Shown one piece after another: positions 17,559 to 25,332 of a stretch of DNA of 64,000 nt (the stretch's first letter is position 1; the number at the start of each line of letters is the position of its first letter). Below the pieces are notes generated by a model that had not been told where the DNA came from, did not search any database, and saw only the letters and a program-made list of their open reading frames with translations. The position numbers and the translations under genes are program-made. The stretch is taken from the NCBI RefSeq assembly GCF_029338255.1, contig NZ_CP119787.1, forward strand, positions 3,177,631 through 3,241,630, read 5' to 3'. Source of the DNA: Haloarcula halobia (GTDB taxonomy: Archaea > Halobacteriota > Halobacteria > Halobacteriales > Haloarculaceae).

Positions 17559-19367
17559 TCACTTGCCCCAGAAGGGGTCCCGCTTGCGCTGTTGCTCCAG
17601 GTACATCGACAGCGCCTCGCGCTCGTCGACAGTGATGTCCTCGGTGAGCTCCTGCTCCAAGATTTTCGCGTGTTTCTCGGGGATCTCGACCCAGAGGTCG
17701 TCGCCCTCCTCGATCTGGCGGCCGACCGTCGGGCCGTCGATGGAGACGGCCATGCGCTCGCCGGTCCGGGCCTCGTCGACGTCCTCGCCCTCGTCCTGGA
17801 TGGTCTTGAGGTGGCCGACGCGCTTCTCCTCGTTGCCGTCCCACTTCACGACGTTGACGTTCCGGCGCAGCGCCCCAGAGAGCACCTCGACGCCGACGAC
17901 GGCGGGGTCGGACTGCCGGAAGGTGTGGTCCGGCAGGACCCGGAACTTCGCGGGCCGGGTGATGTTCTCCAGGATCTGTTCCTGCTGGGCCTCCTCGATG
18001 GCGGTGACGTGGTCCTCGTACTCCTCGATGAGCTGGTAGATGACGTCGTTCTCGAACAGCTCAACGCCCTCCTGGTCGGCCAGTCGGCGGGCGTCGTCGA
18101 GCACGTCGACGGAGAACGCGAGGATAGCCCGGTGGGTCGGCTCGTTGGCCGTCTCGGCGACCCGGACGTCCCGCGGGGCGACGGCCCCGACCTCCGCGCG
18201 CATGATGGGGATCTCCTCCTCGGCGAGCGTACTGGAGATGGCCTCGAGCGACCCGAGCGTGTCGGCCTTGACGACGACGCCCTCCTCCTGGGTGGTCACC
18301 TCGATCTCGGCCAGTTCCTCCTCGACCTCGGCGATGACCTCGGTCCGGTCGCGGTCGCGGACGACGCGGATGGGCGCGCCGGCGATGGCGTCGTCTAAGT
18401 CCGGCGCGGCGACCTTCACGCCGTCGGCGGCGGCCACCTCCTCGACCTGCTCGAACTGCTTCTCGGTGCGGATCTCCTCAAGGGGACGCGGGCGAAGCAG
18501 CGCGCGGACGTCCGTGACGATGGGGCCCTGGAGCCCGCCGACGACGATGGTGTCGTCTCTGTGGATGGTACCGTCGTAGATGATGGCGTCGAGCGTCGCG
18601 CCAAAGCCCTGCGTGTCCTTGACCTCCAGGACGGTCCCGACGGCGGGCCCGTCGACGTCGATCTCCATCTCCGCTTTCATGTAGCGCTGGGACAGGCCCA
18701 TCTGGACGGTCAGCAGGTCCGGGATGCCCTCGCCGGTCTCCGCGGAGACGGGGACGACGCCGATGTTGTTCTGGAAGTTCTGGACCCGCCAGTACATGTC
18801 GGCAGAGAAACCGTTGTCCGACAGCTGGCCGATGATCTCGTAGAGTTTCTCGTTCAGGTCCGACTGGACCCGCTCGGACTGTTTCTCCATCGTCTGCTGG
18901 ATCGGTTCGCCCTCGTTGGGGTTCCAGCCCGGAATCGTGTCGACCTTGTTCGCGGCGACGACAAAGGGCGTCTGGGTGCGCTTGAGGATGTCGATGGCCT
19001 CCAGCGTCTGGGGCTGGAAGCCGTCGTTGACGTCGACGACGAGGATGGCGATGTCGGCCAGCGCCCCGCCGCGCGAGCGCAGCGTCGAAAAGGAGTGGTG
19101 CCCCGGCGTGTCGATGAACAGCAGGCCCGGCAGGTCGAAGTCCGTGGGGTCTACCAGTTCGCCCGCGATGTTGGAGATGACCGAAAGCGGGACCGCCGTC
19201 GCCCCGATGTGCTGGGTGATGGCCCCGGACTCGCCGGCGGTGACCGCCGACCCGCGGATGCGGTCGAGCAGGCTCGTCTTGCCGTGGTCGACGTGGCCCA
19301 GGACGGCGACGATTGGCGTTCGGAGGGATGCGGCGTCGGTCTCTGGTGTGGCGTCCGTGTCAGACAT
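17559..19367 (-). CDS. infB: Translation initiation factor IF-2 / aIF5B
   Basis: A 602-residue GTPase of the archaeal/eukaryotic IF5B type. G1 GHVDHGKTS is at 24-32, G3 is in FIDTPGHHSFS and G4 is NKVD. Domain II (VDGPAVGTVLEVKDTQGFG), domain III and the C-terminal domain IV follow, ending in LSMYLEQQRKRDPFWGK. It promotes subunit joining with initiator tRNA. The length is normal for archaea and there is no intein. A TTAACT box (near plus 19409-19414) lies about 43 nt before the ATG, implying a short leader. Confidence 0.96.
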   Translation of the reverse strand: MSDTDATPETDAASLRTPIVAVLGHVDHGKTSLLDRIRGSAVTAGESGAITQHIGATAVPLSVISNIAGELVDPTDFDLPGLLFIDTPGHHSFSTLRSRGGALADIAILVVDVNDGFQPQTLEAIDILKRTQTPFVVAANKVDTIPGWNPNEGEPIQQTMEKQSERVQSDLNEKLYEIIGQLSDNGFSADMYWRVQNFQNNIGVVPVSAETGEGIPDLLTVQMGLSQRYMKAEMEIDVDGPAVGTVLEVKDTQGFGATLDAIIYDGTIHRDDTIVVGGLQGPIVTDVRALLRPRPLEEIRTEKQFEQVEEVAAADGVKVAAPDLDDAIAGAPIRVVRDRDRTEVIAEVEEELAEIEVTTQEEGVVVKADTLGSLEAISSTLAEEEIPIMRAEVGAVAPRDVRVAETANEPTHRAILAFSVDVLDDARRLADQEGVELFENDVIYQLIEEYEDHVTAIEEAQQEQILENITRPAKFRVLPDHTFRQSDPAVVGVEVLSGALRRNVNVVKWDGNEEKRVGHLKTIQDEGEDVDEARTGERMAVSIDGPTVGRQIEEGDDLWVEIPEKHAKILEQELTEDITVDEREALSMYLEQQRKRDPFWGK

Positions 19368-19561
19368 AGATGGCTCCAGAAGTTGTCTTGAGGGAGTTTC
19401 CGGTGCCAGTTAAGTTCATCGTCATCGCCCGCGCTCGTGTGTGTGGCGCCACCACGTGGCGATTGTGACTCGCGGACGGCCGTCGCGGTGTCACTGGGGT
19501 ACCCGGTTGGGAGCCGGATGACGGGGTCGAACACGGCGGCGAGTCCGCCCCGCCGGCGCCG

Positions 19562-20065
19562 TCACTCCGTGACGGTGAACGACCCGGTCATCCCCACGCT
19601 CCGGTGGGGCCGGCAGAAGTACGCGTACTCGCCGGGGACCTCGAAGGTGTACGCGTAGGTGTGGCCGGTGTCGAAGGTCTGACCGTCCCCCGGGGTGCCG
19701 GTCCAGTCGCTCCCGTCGGGCGTCGACGACGGCTTGACGTTGTGGTTGCTGCTCGCCCACTCCCACAGGACGGTGCTTCCGGCGGGGACCGAGAACGTCT
19801 CCGGGTCGAAGACGAAGTCGCCGGGGCCGACCGCCACGCGCTGGGCGGCCTCGGTGGCCGTCTGTGTCGGGGTCGCGGTCGTGGTGGTGGGCGTGGCCGT
19901 CCGTGTCGGCGTCGCCGTCGCGGTAGCAGTCGCCGTCGCCGTCTCGGTGGGTGTCGGTTCCTCGGTGGGCGTCGCGCCACTGCCGCCGTCGCTCCCACAC
20001 CCGGCGAGCGCGCCGGTCAGTCCCGCGGCGAGTGACGCCAGGAAGTGGCGTCGGGGTCGACTCAT
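19562..20065 (-). CDS. Halocyanin-type blue copper lipoprotein
   Basis: A 167-residue protein. Residues 1-25 are a Tat-like lipoprotein signal (SRPRRHFLASLAAG, lipobox ALAGC). Residues about 30-75 are a Thr/Pro/Glu-rich spacer that holds the domain off the membrane. The C-terminal cupredoxin domain shows the copper ligands: His in SSNHNVKPS, then Cys, His and Met in YFCRPHRSVGMTG. It is a mobile electron carrier of the outer membrane face. ATG 20065 is preferred to GTG 20071 because a CGTTAAGC box (plus 20090-20096) lies 28 nt upstream. Confidence 0.92.
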   Translation of the reverse strand: MSRPRRHFLASLAAGLTGALAGCGSDGGSGATPTEEPTPTETATATATATATPTRTATPTTTTATPTQTATEAAQRVAVGPGDFVFDPETFSVPAGSTVLWEWASSNHNVKPSSTPDGSDWTGTPGDGQTFDTGHTYAYTFEVPGEYAYFCRPHRSVGMTGSFTVTE

Positions 20066-20157
20066 ACCCACGTTCGGGCCCGGCGACGCTTAACGCTGGG
20101 GCCGACGCCCGTCTGACGCCCCGTGGCGTTTATGGTACCGGACTCGGAAAGGGAGGT

Positions 20158-20397
20158 ATGGCAGAGATACTCGCAGAGAACCTCTCGGGGAAGGACGTGA
20201 TGGGGGCAGACGGTTCCGAACTGGGAAGCCTCTATAACATCACGATGGACCTCTCCTCGGGGGCGCTGAAGAACCTCGTCATCGAACCGTCCGAGACGCT
20301 TCGCAACACCGACTTCGAGTACAGCGACCAGGGGCGACTCGTCGTCCCAGTCGAACGGGTCCGCGCGGTCAAGGACCACATGATAATCGACCGGTAG
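20158..20397 (+). CDS. PRC-barrel domain protein
   Basis: A 79-residue single PRC-barrel domain (LSGKDVMGADGSELGSLYNI, then GRLVVPVERVRAVKDHMII). Stand-alone archaeal PRC-barrel proteins are small adaptors; some are linked to RNA metabolism or cell division. The stop codon is followed at once by the nob1 ATG, so a role near ribosome maturation is plausible. The promoter GTTTATGG (20128-20135) is 27 nt upstream of the ATG. A GGGAGGT directly before the ATG is too close to act as a normal ribosome binding site. Confidence 0.88.
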   Translation: MAEILAENLSGKDVMGADGSELGSLYNITMDLSSGALKNLVIEPSETLRNTDFEYSDQGRLVVPVERVRAVKDHMIIDR

Positions 20398-20856
20398 ATG
20401 TACGTCCTGGATTCGTCGGCCTTCATCAACGAGTACCACACCGACGAGCAAGTCGCGTCGATACCGCTCGTCCGCGAGGAACTGGAGGGCGAGGCGGCCT
20501 TCCGCTTCGACGCCCTCGAGGGGTCCGGGATGCACCTCCACATCCCCGAGGGGAACACCGTCGAACGCATCGAACGCGCGGCCCGCGAGACGGGCGACCT
20601 CGCCGAGCTCTCGGAGACGGACATTCGCCTGGTGGCCGCCGCCTTCGAACTCGACGGCCGTCTGGTCACCGACGACTATGCGATGCAGAACGTCGCCGAG
20701 AAACTCGACGTGCGCGTCGAGGTCATCGCTCGCGACGGCATCACCGAACAGCGCGACTGGCACTTCCAGTGTGCGGGGTGTGGCCGCGAGTTCGACGAGA
20801 ACCACGACCGCTGTCCCGTCTGTGGCAGCTCGCTCTCGCGGAAGAACCCGGCCTAG
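20398..20856 (+). CDS. nob1: rRNA maturation endonuclease Nob1
   Basis: A 152-residue protein with an N-terminal PIN domain (YVLDSSAFI with the first catalytic Asp; SETDIRLVAAAFEL and VTDDYAMQNVAEKL with the other acidic residues) and a C-terminal zinc ribbon, CAGCGREFDE and CPVCG. This layout is that of archaeal Nob1, which cuts the 3' end of pre-16S rRNA. It is translationally coupled to the PRC-barrel gene (TAG then ATG). Its stop overlaps the stop of the small gene on the other strand. Confidence 0.93.
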   Translation: MYVLDSSAFINEYHTDEQVASIPLVREELEGEAAFRFDALEGSGMHLHIPEGNTVERIERAARETGDLAELSETDIRLVAAAFELDGRLVTDDYAMQNVAEKLDVRVEVIARDGITEQRDWHFQCAGCGREFDENHDRCPVCGSSLSRKNPA

Positions 20857-20999
20857 ACCGGCCGTTCCCCGAGCGATTCCAGCCCCAGGTCGACCAGCTG
20901 CTGGAGCACCTCGTCCTCGGTGATACCGTACCGGCGCGCCAGCATCTCGACGGCCCGGGCCTGGTCGTCGTCACACACGACCGTAAACCGGGTGGGCAT
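20853..20999 (-). CDS. Small ribbon-helix-helix (CopG-like) protein, 48 residues
   Basis: A minus-strand frame from ATG 20999 to TAG 20853-20855 encodes 48 residues. An N-terminal strand TRFTVVCDDDQ is followed by two helices, ARAVEMLARRYG and TEDEVLQQLVDLGLESL, which is the ribbon-helix-helix layout of CopG/Arc-type DNA-binding proteins. A TGTTTAAGCC box (plus 21023-21031) lies 28 nt upstream of the ATG, matching leaderless starts elsewhere here. The stop overlaps the nob1 stop by three bases. No toxin partner is visible beside it, so it may be a stand-alone regulator. Confidence 0.72.
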   Translation of the reverse strand: MPTRFTVVCDDDQARAVEMLARRYGITEDEVLQQLVDLGLESLGERPV

Positions 21000-21062
21000 A
21001 CCACGACGTATTCCAACGACCGGCTTAAACACCCGTCAGACAACCGTCATGCGGCGAGCGGG

Positions 21063-21851
21063 TCAGACCGGGAGGTCGACGCCGACGGCCGAGAGATACT
21101 GCGTCAGGAACAGGGTCGCGTTCCAGAGGGCGTGAGTCAACACGGGCACCAGGATAGACTCGGTGTACTCGTAGAGCACACCGAGAATCACCCCGAGCGA
21201 GGCGGTGAGAAAGACCATCGTCCACGCGTCGCCCGCCGAGAGCGCGAAGACGTGGCCGAGGCCAAAGAGGAGGCTCGCGAAGACGATGCCGGGGACGACG
21301 CCGAACGAACGGCGCAGGAGTCCCTGGACGACGCCGCGAAAGAGGAGTTCCTCGGCCGGACCGACGAACAGCAACTGGAGCGGGATGAGATACAGGAACA
21401 GCTCCGGATTGGCCTGTCCGATGTCGATGATCTGGTTCGTCGCCACGGTCGTCGAGACGCCGAAGACCGACTCCAGCATCGAGATGATGGCGTCCAGCAC
21501 GGCGCCGACGGCGACGGCGGCGCCAAACAGGACCGCGACGCCGCCGAGAACCCACCCCGCGTCGGTCCACCGCGGCGTCCGGACGTGGATCAGGGGCTCG
21601 TCATGACGCAGCTTGAGGACCCAGAGCACCGTCGCGAAGAACCCGAGGAAGAAGGTGGCGTTCGCGACGAAGTAGAGCGGCGGCGACTGCCGCAGTGTCT
21701 CCTGGGACGGAGAGCCCAGCATCGCGACGAAGACGCTCTGGAAGATCGACCCCAGCAGGAACGCGCCGGCGACGACGGCCAGGGCACGGACGACGTTGAC
21801 GACCAGCAGTTGCCTGTCTGCGACCTCGACGTACGGGCGAGAGAGGGCCAT
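21063..21851 (-). CDS. CPBP family intramembrane glutamic endopeptidase
   Basis: A 262-residue membrane protein with about seven to eight helices. The three ABI/CPBP motifs are visible: GPAEELLFRGVVQG (the Glu-Glu-x3-Arg motif), FGLGHVFALS and LTHALWNATL. Members cleave membrane-embedded substrates (Rce1-like), though many haloarchaeal ones have no known substrate. The start MALSRPYVEV at 21851 is preferred over an ATG 36 nt upstream. The genes on either side (RHH and pgi) have their own promoters. Confidence 0.87.
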   Translation of the reverse strand: MALSRPYVEVADRQLLVVNVVRALAVVAGAFLLGSIFQSVFVAMLGSPSQETLRQSPPLYFVANATFFLGFFATVLWVLKLRHDEPLIHVRTPRWTDAGWVLGGVAVLFGAAVAVGAVLDAIISMLESVFGVSTTVATNQIIDIGQANPELFLYLIPLQLLFVGPAEELLFRGVVQGLLRRSFGVVPGIVFASLLFGLGHVFALSAGDAWTMVFLTASLGVILGVLYEYTESILVPVLTHALWNATLFLTQYLSAVGVDLPV

Positions 21852-21921
21852 GCGATGTATGTCACCGGTTTGGGGGCCGACGTTCAAGACCCCACCGGTC
21901 GGCCCCGCCGGGACCGTCGCG

Positions 21922-23214
21922 TCAGTCGATGCGGTAGGTGGTTCGCTCGGCCACGGTACGGGTCTCGTCGGTCTCGACGCCCCGTATCAGTCCCCGGGTC
22001 GCGTTCTTGCCCCACTCGACGGCCGGCTGGGTGAACGTCGCGACGTCGGCGAGTTCGCCCACGAGGACGCAGGCGGCCTCCATCGCATAGAGCAGTTCGC
22101 CGACGGCCTGCGCGTCGAGCCGGTCGACCTGGAGGTCAAGCGCCGGCCGGTCGGCCGCCGGGAGGCTCGCCACCGTGGCCTCGTACTCGGCGTCGATGAG
22201 CTCGCCGAGGTCGGTCCCCGAGAGATAGGCCAGCGAGTCGTGGTCCGGGTCCGGAATCGGGACGTCGGCGCGCTCGCCGGGGCGGACGAACGTGACCACC
22301 TTGTCTCCGGGGCCGGCGCGGTACAGTTGCAGCTGGGAGTGCTGGTCGGTCGCCCCGAGCGCTCGCGCGGGCGTCTGGCCGCGACCAGCCTTCCCGAGGC
22401 TCTCGGCCCACAGCTGGGCGAACCACTCGGCGAAGACCTCCAGGCGCTCGGCGTAGGGCATCATCGCGTTGACCGACGCGCCCGCCTCCTCGAGGGCGTA
22501 ACAGACCGCGCCGTAGGCGTAGGCCGGCGAGTCGAACAGCGACGGGCCGAGGTCGTCGGCCACGCTCGCCCCGCCCGCGAGGACGCCCTCGATATCGATC
22601 CCGAGGATCGCCGGCGCGACCAGGCCCACCGACGACAGCGCCGAGAACCGGCCGGGGACCCCCTCGGGGACCGGGAGCGTCGGGAGGTCGTGGTCGTCCG
22701 CGAGTTCGCGGAGCGGCCCCGCCTCCCCCGTCGTCACCACGATCCGGTCGGTCCAGTCGACGTCGGCCCGCTCGTAGGCGTCGCGGACGACCAGGAAGTT
22801 CGCCAGCGTCTCGGCGGTGGTCCCCGAGCGCGAGACGACGTTGATCGCCGTCTCGGCGAGCGGGAGGTCCGCGAGCGTCCGCTCGACGTGTTCGGGGTCG
22901 ACGTTGTCGAGGACGACGTGGCGCGCCGGGTCCTCGGCCAGGGCCGCCGTGATGGCTTTCGCACCCAGCGCGGACCCGCCGATACCCACGGTGAGGACGT
23001 ACTCCACGTCGGTGACGGGATCGACGGCCGCGCGAAGCGCGTCGGCGTCGGTGGTCTCGGGCAGGTTCAGCGCCGCGTAGCCGAACTCGTCGTCGGCCAT
23101 CCCCGCCGCGATGCGCTCGTGTGCCGACGCGACCCGGTCGTCGAGTGGCTCCAGGCCCGCTTCGTCGATGCCGGGGTCCGTCGCCGCCAGGGCGGGACCG
23201 ATGTCGAGGTGCAT
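21922..23214 (-). CDS. pgi: Glucose-6-phosphate isomerase
   Basis: A 430-residue PGI-superfamily enzyme. It has the phosphosugar-binding stretch VLTVGIGGSALGAKAI, the PGI signature region VVSRSGTTAETLANFLV, and the C-terminal substrate residues within VEWGKNATRG. It interconverts glucose-6-phosphate and fructose-6-phosphate in gluconeogenesis and the semi-phosphorylated Entner-Doudoroff route. It is the classic PGI fold and not the cupin type found in some Euryarchaeota. The start at 23214 is set by a GTATTTGTG box (plus 23238-23246) 28 nt upstream; the longer reading from 23295 is not supported. Confidence 0.94.
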   Translation of the reverse strand: MHLDIGPALAATDPGIDEAGLEPLDDRVASAHERIAAGMADDEFGYAALNLPETTDADALRAAVDPVTDVEYVLTVGIGGSALGAKAITAALAEDPARHVVLDNVDPEHVERTLADLPLAETAINVVSRSGTTAETLANFLVVRDAYERADVDWTDRIVVTTGEAGPLRELADDHDLPTLPVPEGVPGRFSALSSVGLVAPAILGIDIEGVLAGGASVADDLGPSLFDSPAYAYGAVCYALEEAGASVNAMMPYAERLEVFAEWFAQLWAESLGKAGRGQTPARALGATDQHSQLQLYRAGPGDKVVTFVRPGERADVPIPDPDHDSLAYLSGTDLGELIDAEYEATVASLPAADRPALDLQVDRLDAQAVGELLYAMEAACVLVGELADVATFTQPAVEWGKNATRGLIRGVETDETRTVAERTTYRID

Positions 23215-23330
23215 ACGCGGGGACTCTCGCCCCGCCCACAAATACTGTTGGCACACGGACTGGCGGCTCCTGTCGACGCTGCCGGGACGAAACACGGCGT
23301 TTAACCACCTCCTGGCCCCTAGCCCGGGTG

Positions 23331-23879
23331 ATGACAGACACGTCGACGGAGTCGGCGGCCGACGCCGTGCCGGAGCCCTACGACGGGCTCCCTGGGGCGT
23401 TCCCCTACGCGTTCCGGGCCAGCGAGTCGTGGCTCTTCAAGAGCTACGTCGCAGTCGCCGTCCTCCTCTCGCTTGCCATCGCGCTGGTGTTCGTCCTCGG
23501 ACTGGTGGTACTCCTGGGTCAGTCGGCCGCCGTAACCGGGGGGACGTTCACCTTCTCGCGGGCCTTCGTCATCGTCGTCGGCCTGCTGGTCGTGGCACCG
23601 CTGGTCGCGCCGGTGTTGCTCGTCGCGCGCCGCCACCGCCGGACCGGGTCGTCGCGGCGGTACGACCGCGCGCTCGCGCTCTCGGCGCTCGTGTTCGTCG
23701 CGTCGCTGTACGTCGGCCTCGTCGCGTCGGTACCCCCGAGCCTCCAGGAGCCGACCGACAGCGCCGTCGTCGGCCTGCTCTACTCGCTCCCGCAGCTTGC
23801 CGGCCTCGTGCCGCCGATCCTGGCCGTCGGCCTGATGTACGCCGTCCACCGCTCCCTCCGGGGCGACGTGGACGCCTGA
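23331..23879 (+). CDS. Conserved haloarchaeal four-helix membrane protein
   Basis: A 182-residue protein. A short polar N-terminus (MTDTSTESAADAVPEPYD) precedes four hydrophobic segments: VAVAVLLSLAIALVFVLGL, FVIVVGLLVVAPLVAPVLL, ALALSALVFVASLYVGLV and LPQLAGLVPPILAVGLMYA. A basic loop with RRHRRTGSSRRY separates helices 2 and 3. I do not recognise the family. A GTTTAAC box near 23299-23305 is about 28 nt upstream of the ATG. It faces away from pgi and is followed by the DUF5812-like gene 60 nt downstream. Confidence 0.7.
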   Translation: MTDTSTESAADAVPEPYDGLPGAFPYAFRASESWLFKSYVAVAVLLSLAIALVFVLGLVVLLGQSAAVTGGTFTFSRAFVIVVGLLVVAPLVAPVLLVARRHRRTGSSRRYDRALALSALVFVASLYVGLVASVPPSLQEPTDSAVVGLLYSLPQLAGLVPPILAVGLMYAVHRSLRGDVDA

Positions 23880-23939
23880 GGCGGGGCCGTGCCGGGCCGC
23901 TTCGAAACCCCGAAGAGCGCGCACCGACTACCGGGCGAC

Positions 23940-24404
23940 ATGACCACGAAGGAGGGAACCTTCCTCGTCGTCCACGCCGAAGCGGCGACGGCCACGCTCC
24001 GCGACGTCGCCGACGCACAGGTGCTGACACTCTCGGAGAACCCCGGGGTCGAAGCCGGCGAGGTCGTCGAGGCCACCGTCGAACCGGAACCGCCGATGGA
24101 GGTGACCTACACGGCCGAGATACGCGACCGGCGGACCATCCCCGTCGAGCGGGTGGCCCTCGAGCCGACCGCACAGGTCAGGTCCCTCGCGGCCGAGCAG
24201 TCGGTCGGCGAACTGACCACGCGCGAACGGGCCGGCGAGGGCGAGATCCACGTCCTCACCGTCGCCGACGAACAGACAGACGCCGCCGCCGCTGACGTCC
24301 TCGAGGACGAGGCGACGGTCACGCGGGCCGCCCGTCTCGGCGTCGACCGGGTCGAGGTTCGGACCGCGACCGGGGTCGTCAGCGTCCGGTACCTTCCGGA
24401 CTGA
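23940..24404 (+). CDS. Conserved haloarchaeal protein (DUF5812-like)
   Basis: A 154-residue acidic cytoplasmic protein starting MTTKEGTFLVVHAEAATATLRDV, which resembles the haloarchaeal DUF5812 family; the family name is from memory. It has alternating strands in the first half (EVVEATVEPEPPMEVTYTAEI) and a C-terminal alpha/beta part (GEIHVLTVADEQTDAAAADVL). No catalytic motif is visible. A TTCGAAAC element near 23910-23917 could be its promoter. It precedes secF by 64 nt. Confidence 0.68.
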   Translation: MTTKEGTFLVVHAEAATATLRDVADAQVLTLSENPGVEAGEVVEATVEPEPPMEVTYTAEIRDRRTIPVERVALEPTAQVRSLAAEQSVGELTTRERAGEGEIHVLTVADEQTDAAAADVLEDEATVTRAARLGVDRVEVRTATGVVSVRYLPD

Positions 24405-24468
24405 CGGGCCGTGGGGCGGTCGGCCGGGATTGAGAAGGCTTATTCGGAGTCGTACCACACCGTCGCGC

Positions 24469-25332
24469 ATGGTCGAGTACGAGGTCCCGGAGGTCGATTA
24501 CACCCAGTACACGAACCGCCAGCTGGTGGCGATACCGCTGGCGGTGCTGGTGCTGGCGCTGGCGGTCATCGGTGGCTGGTGGGCAGTCACCGGGGCCCCC
24601 GTCGCCTTCGGCATCGACTTCACCGGTGGGTCGGAGATCACGGTCGAGACGACGCTGTCACACGAGGAGATTCGCGCCACCTTCGACGAACCCGTCTCGT
24701 CGGTACAGGGCATCGAACAGGCCGAGAATCGCTACATCGTCACGTTCGAGTCCTCGAACATCGGCGACATCCGCGACACCGCGGAGGCGACGGAGGGGAT
24801 GACCGTCCTGGGCAGCGGCTCTACCTCGCCGATATTCGGCGCGGAGAACCAGCGCCTGGCAGTGCTCGGACTGGGCGTGGCCTTCGTCGGGATGAGCCTG
24901 CTCGCGTTCGTCTTCTTCCGGACCTTCGTCCCGAGCATCGCCATCGTCATCTCGGCGTTCTCGGACATCGTCATCCCCGTCGCGGTGATGAACCTGCTGG
25001 GCATCAAGCTCTCCCTTGGGATCGTCGCCGCCTTGCTGATGCTCATCGGGTATAGCGTCGACTCGGACATCCTGCTGAACAACCACGTGCTGCGCCGGTC
25101 GGGCAGCTTCTACGAGTCGACCTACCGCGCGATGCGGACCGGGGTGACGATGACGATAACCTCCATCGCCGCGATGGCCGTGATGGCCGTCACCGCGACG
25201 CTCTTTGGCATCGACCTGATGGCAGACATCGGCCTCGTGCTCGTGCTCGGACTCTCCGCGGACCTGATGAACACCTACATGCTCAACGTGACGCTGCTTC
25301 GCTGGTACAAGTACGAGGGGGTGAACCGATGA
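24469..25332 (+). CDS. secF: Protein translocase subunit SecF
   Basis: A 287-residue membrane protein of the SecF type. Its first helix is around residues 18-38, followed by the conserved IDFTGGSEITVE loop and a short periplasm-side domain. Five C-terminal helices include SIAIVISAFSDIVIPVAVM and IGYSVDSDILLNNHVLR, the conserved RND-like segment. With SecD it uses the proton or sodium gradient to help export. A GCTTATTC box (24438-24445) is 28 nt upstream. The stop overlaps the secD start by four bases (ATGA). The gene order F then D is the usual archaeal order. Confidence 0.94.
   Translation: MVEYEVPEVDYTQYTNRQLVAIPLAVLVLALAVIGGWWAVTGAPVAFGIDFTGGSEITVETTLSHEEIRATFDEPVSSVQGIEQAENRYIVTFESSNIGDIRDTAEATEGMTVLGSGSTSPIFGAENQRLAVLGLGVAFVGMSLLAFVFFRTFVPSIAIVISAFSDIVIPVAVMNLLGIKLSLGIVAALLMLIGYSVDSDILLNNHVLRRSGSFYESTYRAMRTGVTMTITSIAAMAVMAVTATLFGIDLMADIGLVLVLGLSADLMNTYMLNVTLLRWYKYEGVNR

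Noticed and set aside
21063-21887. Longer start for the CPBP protease at 21887
   Set aside because: The added 12 residues (MNVGPQTGDIHR) are not typical and the promoter-like element lies within that stretch.
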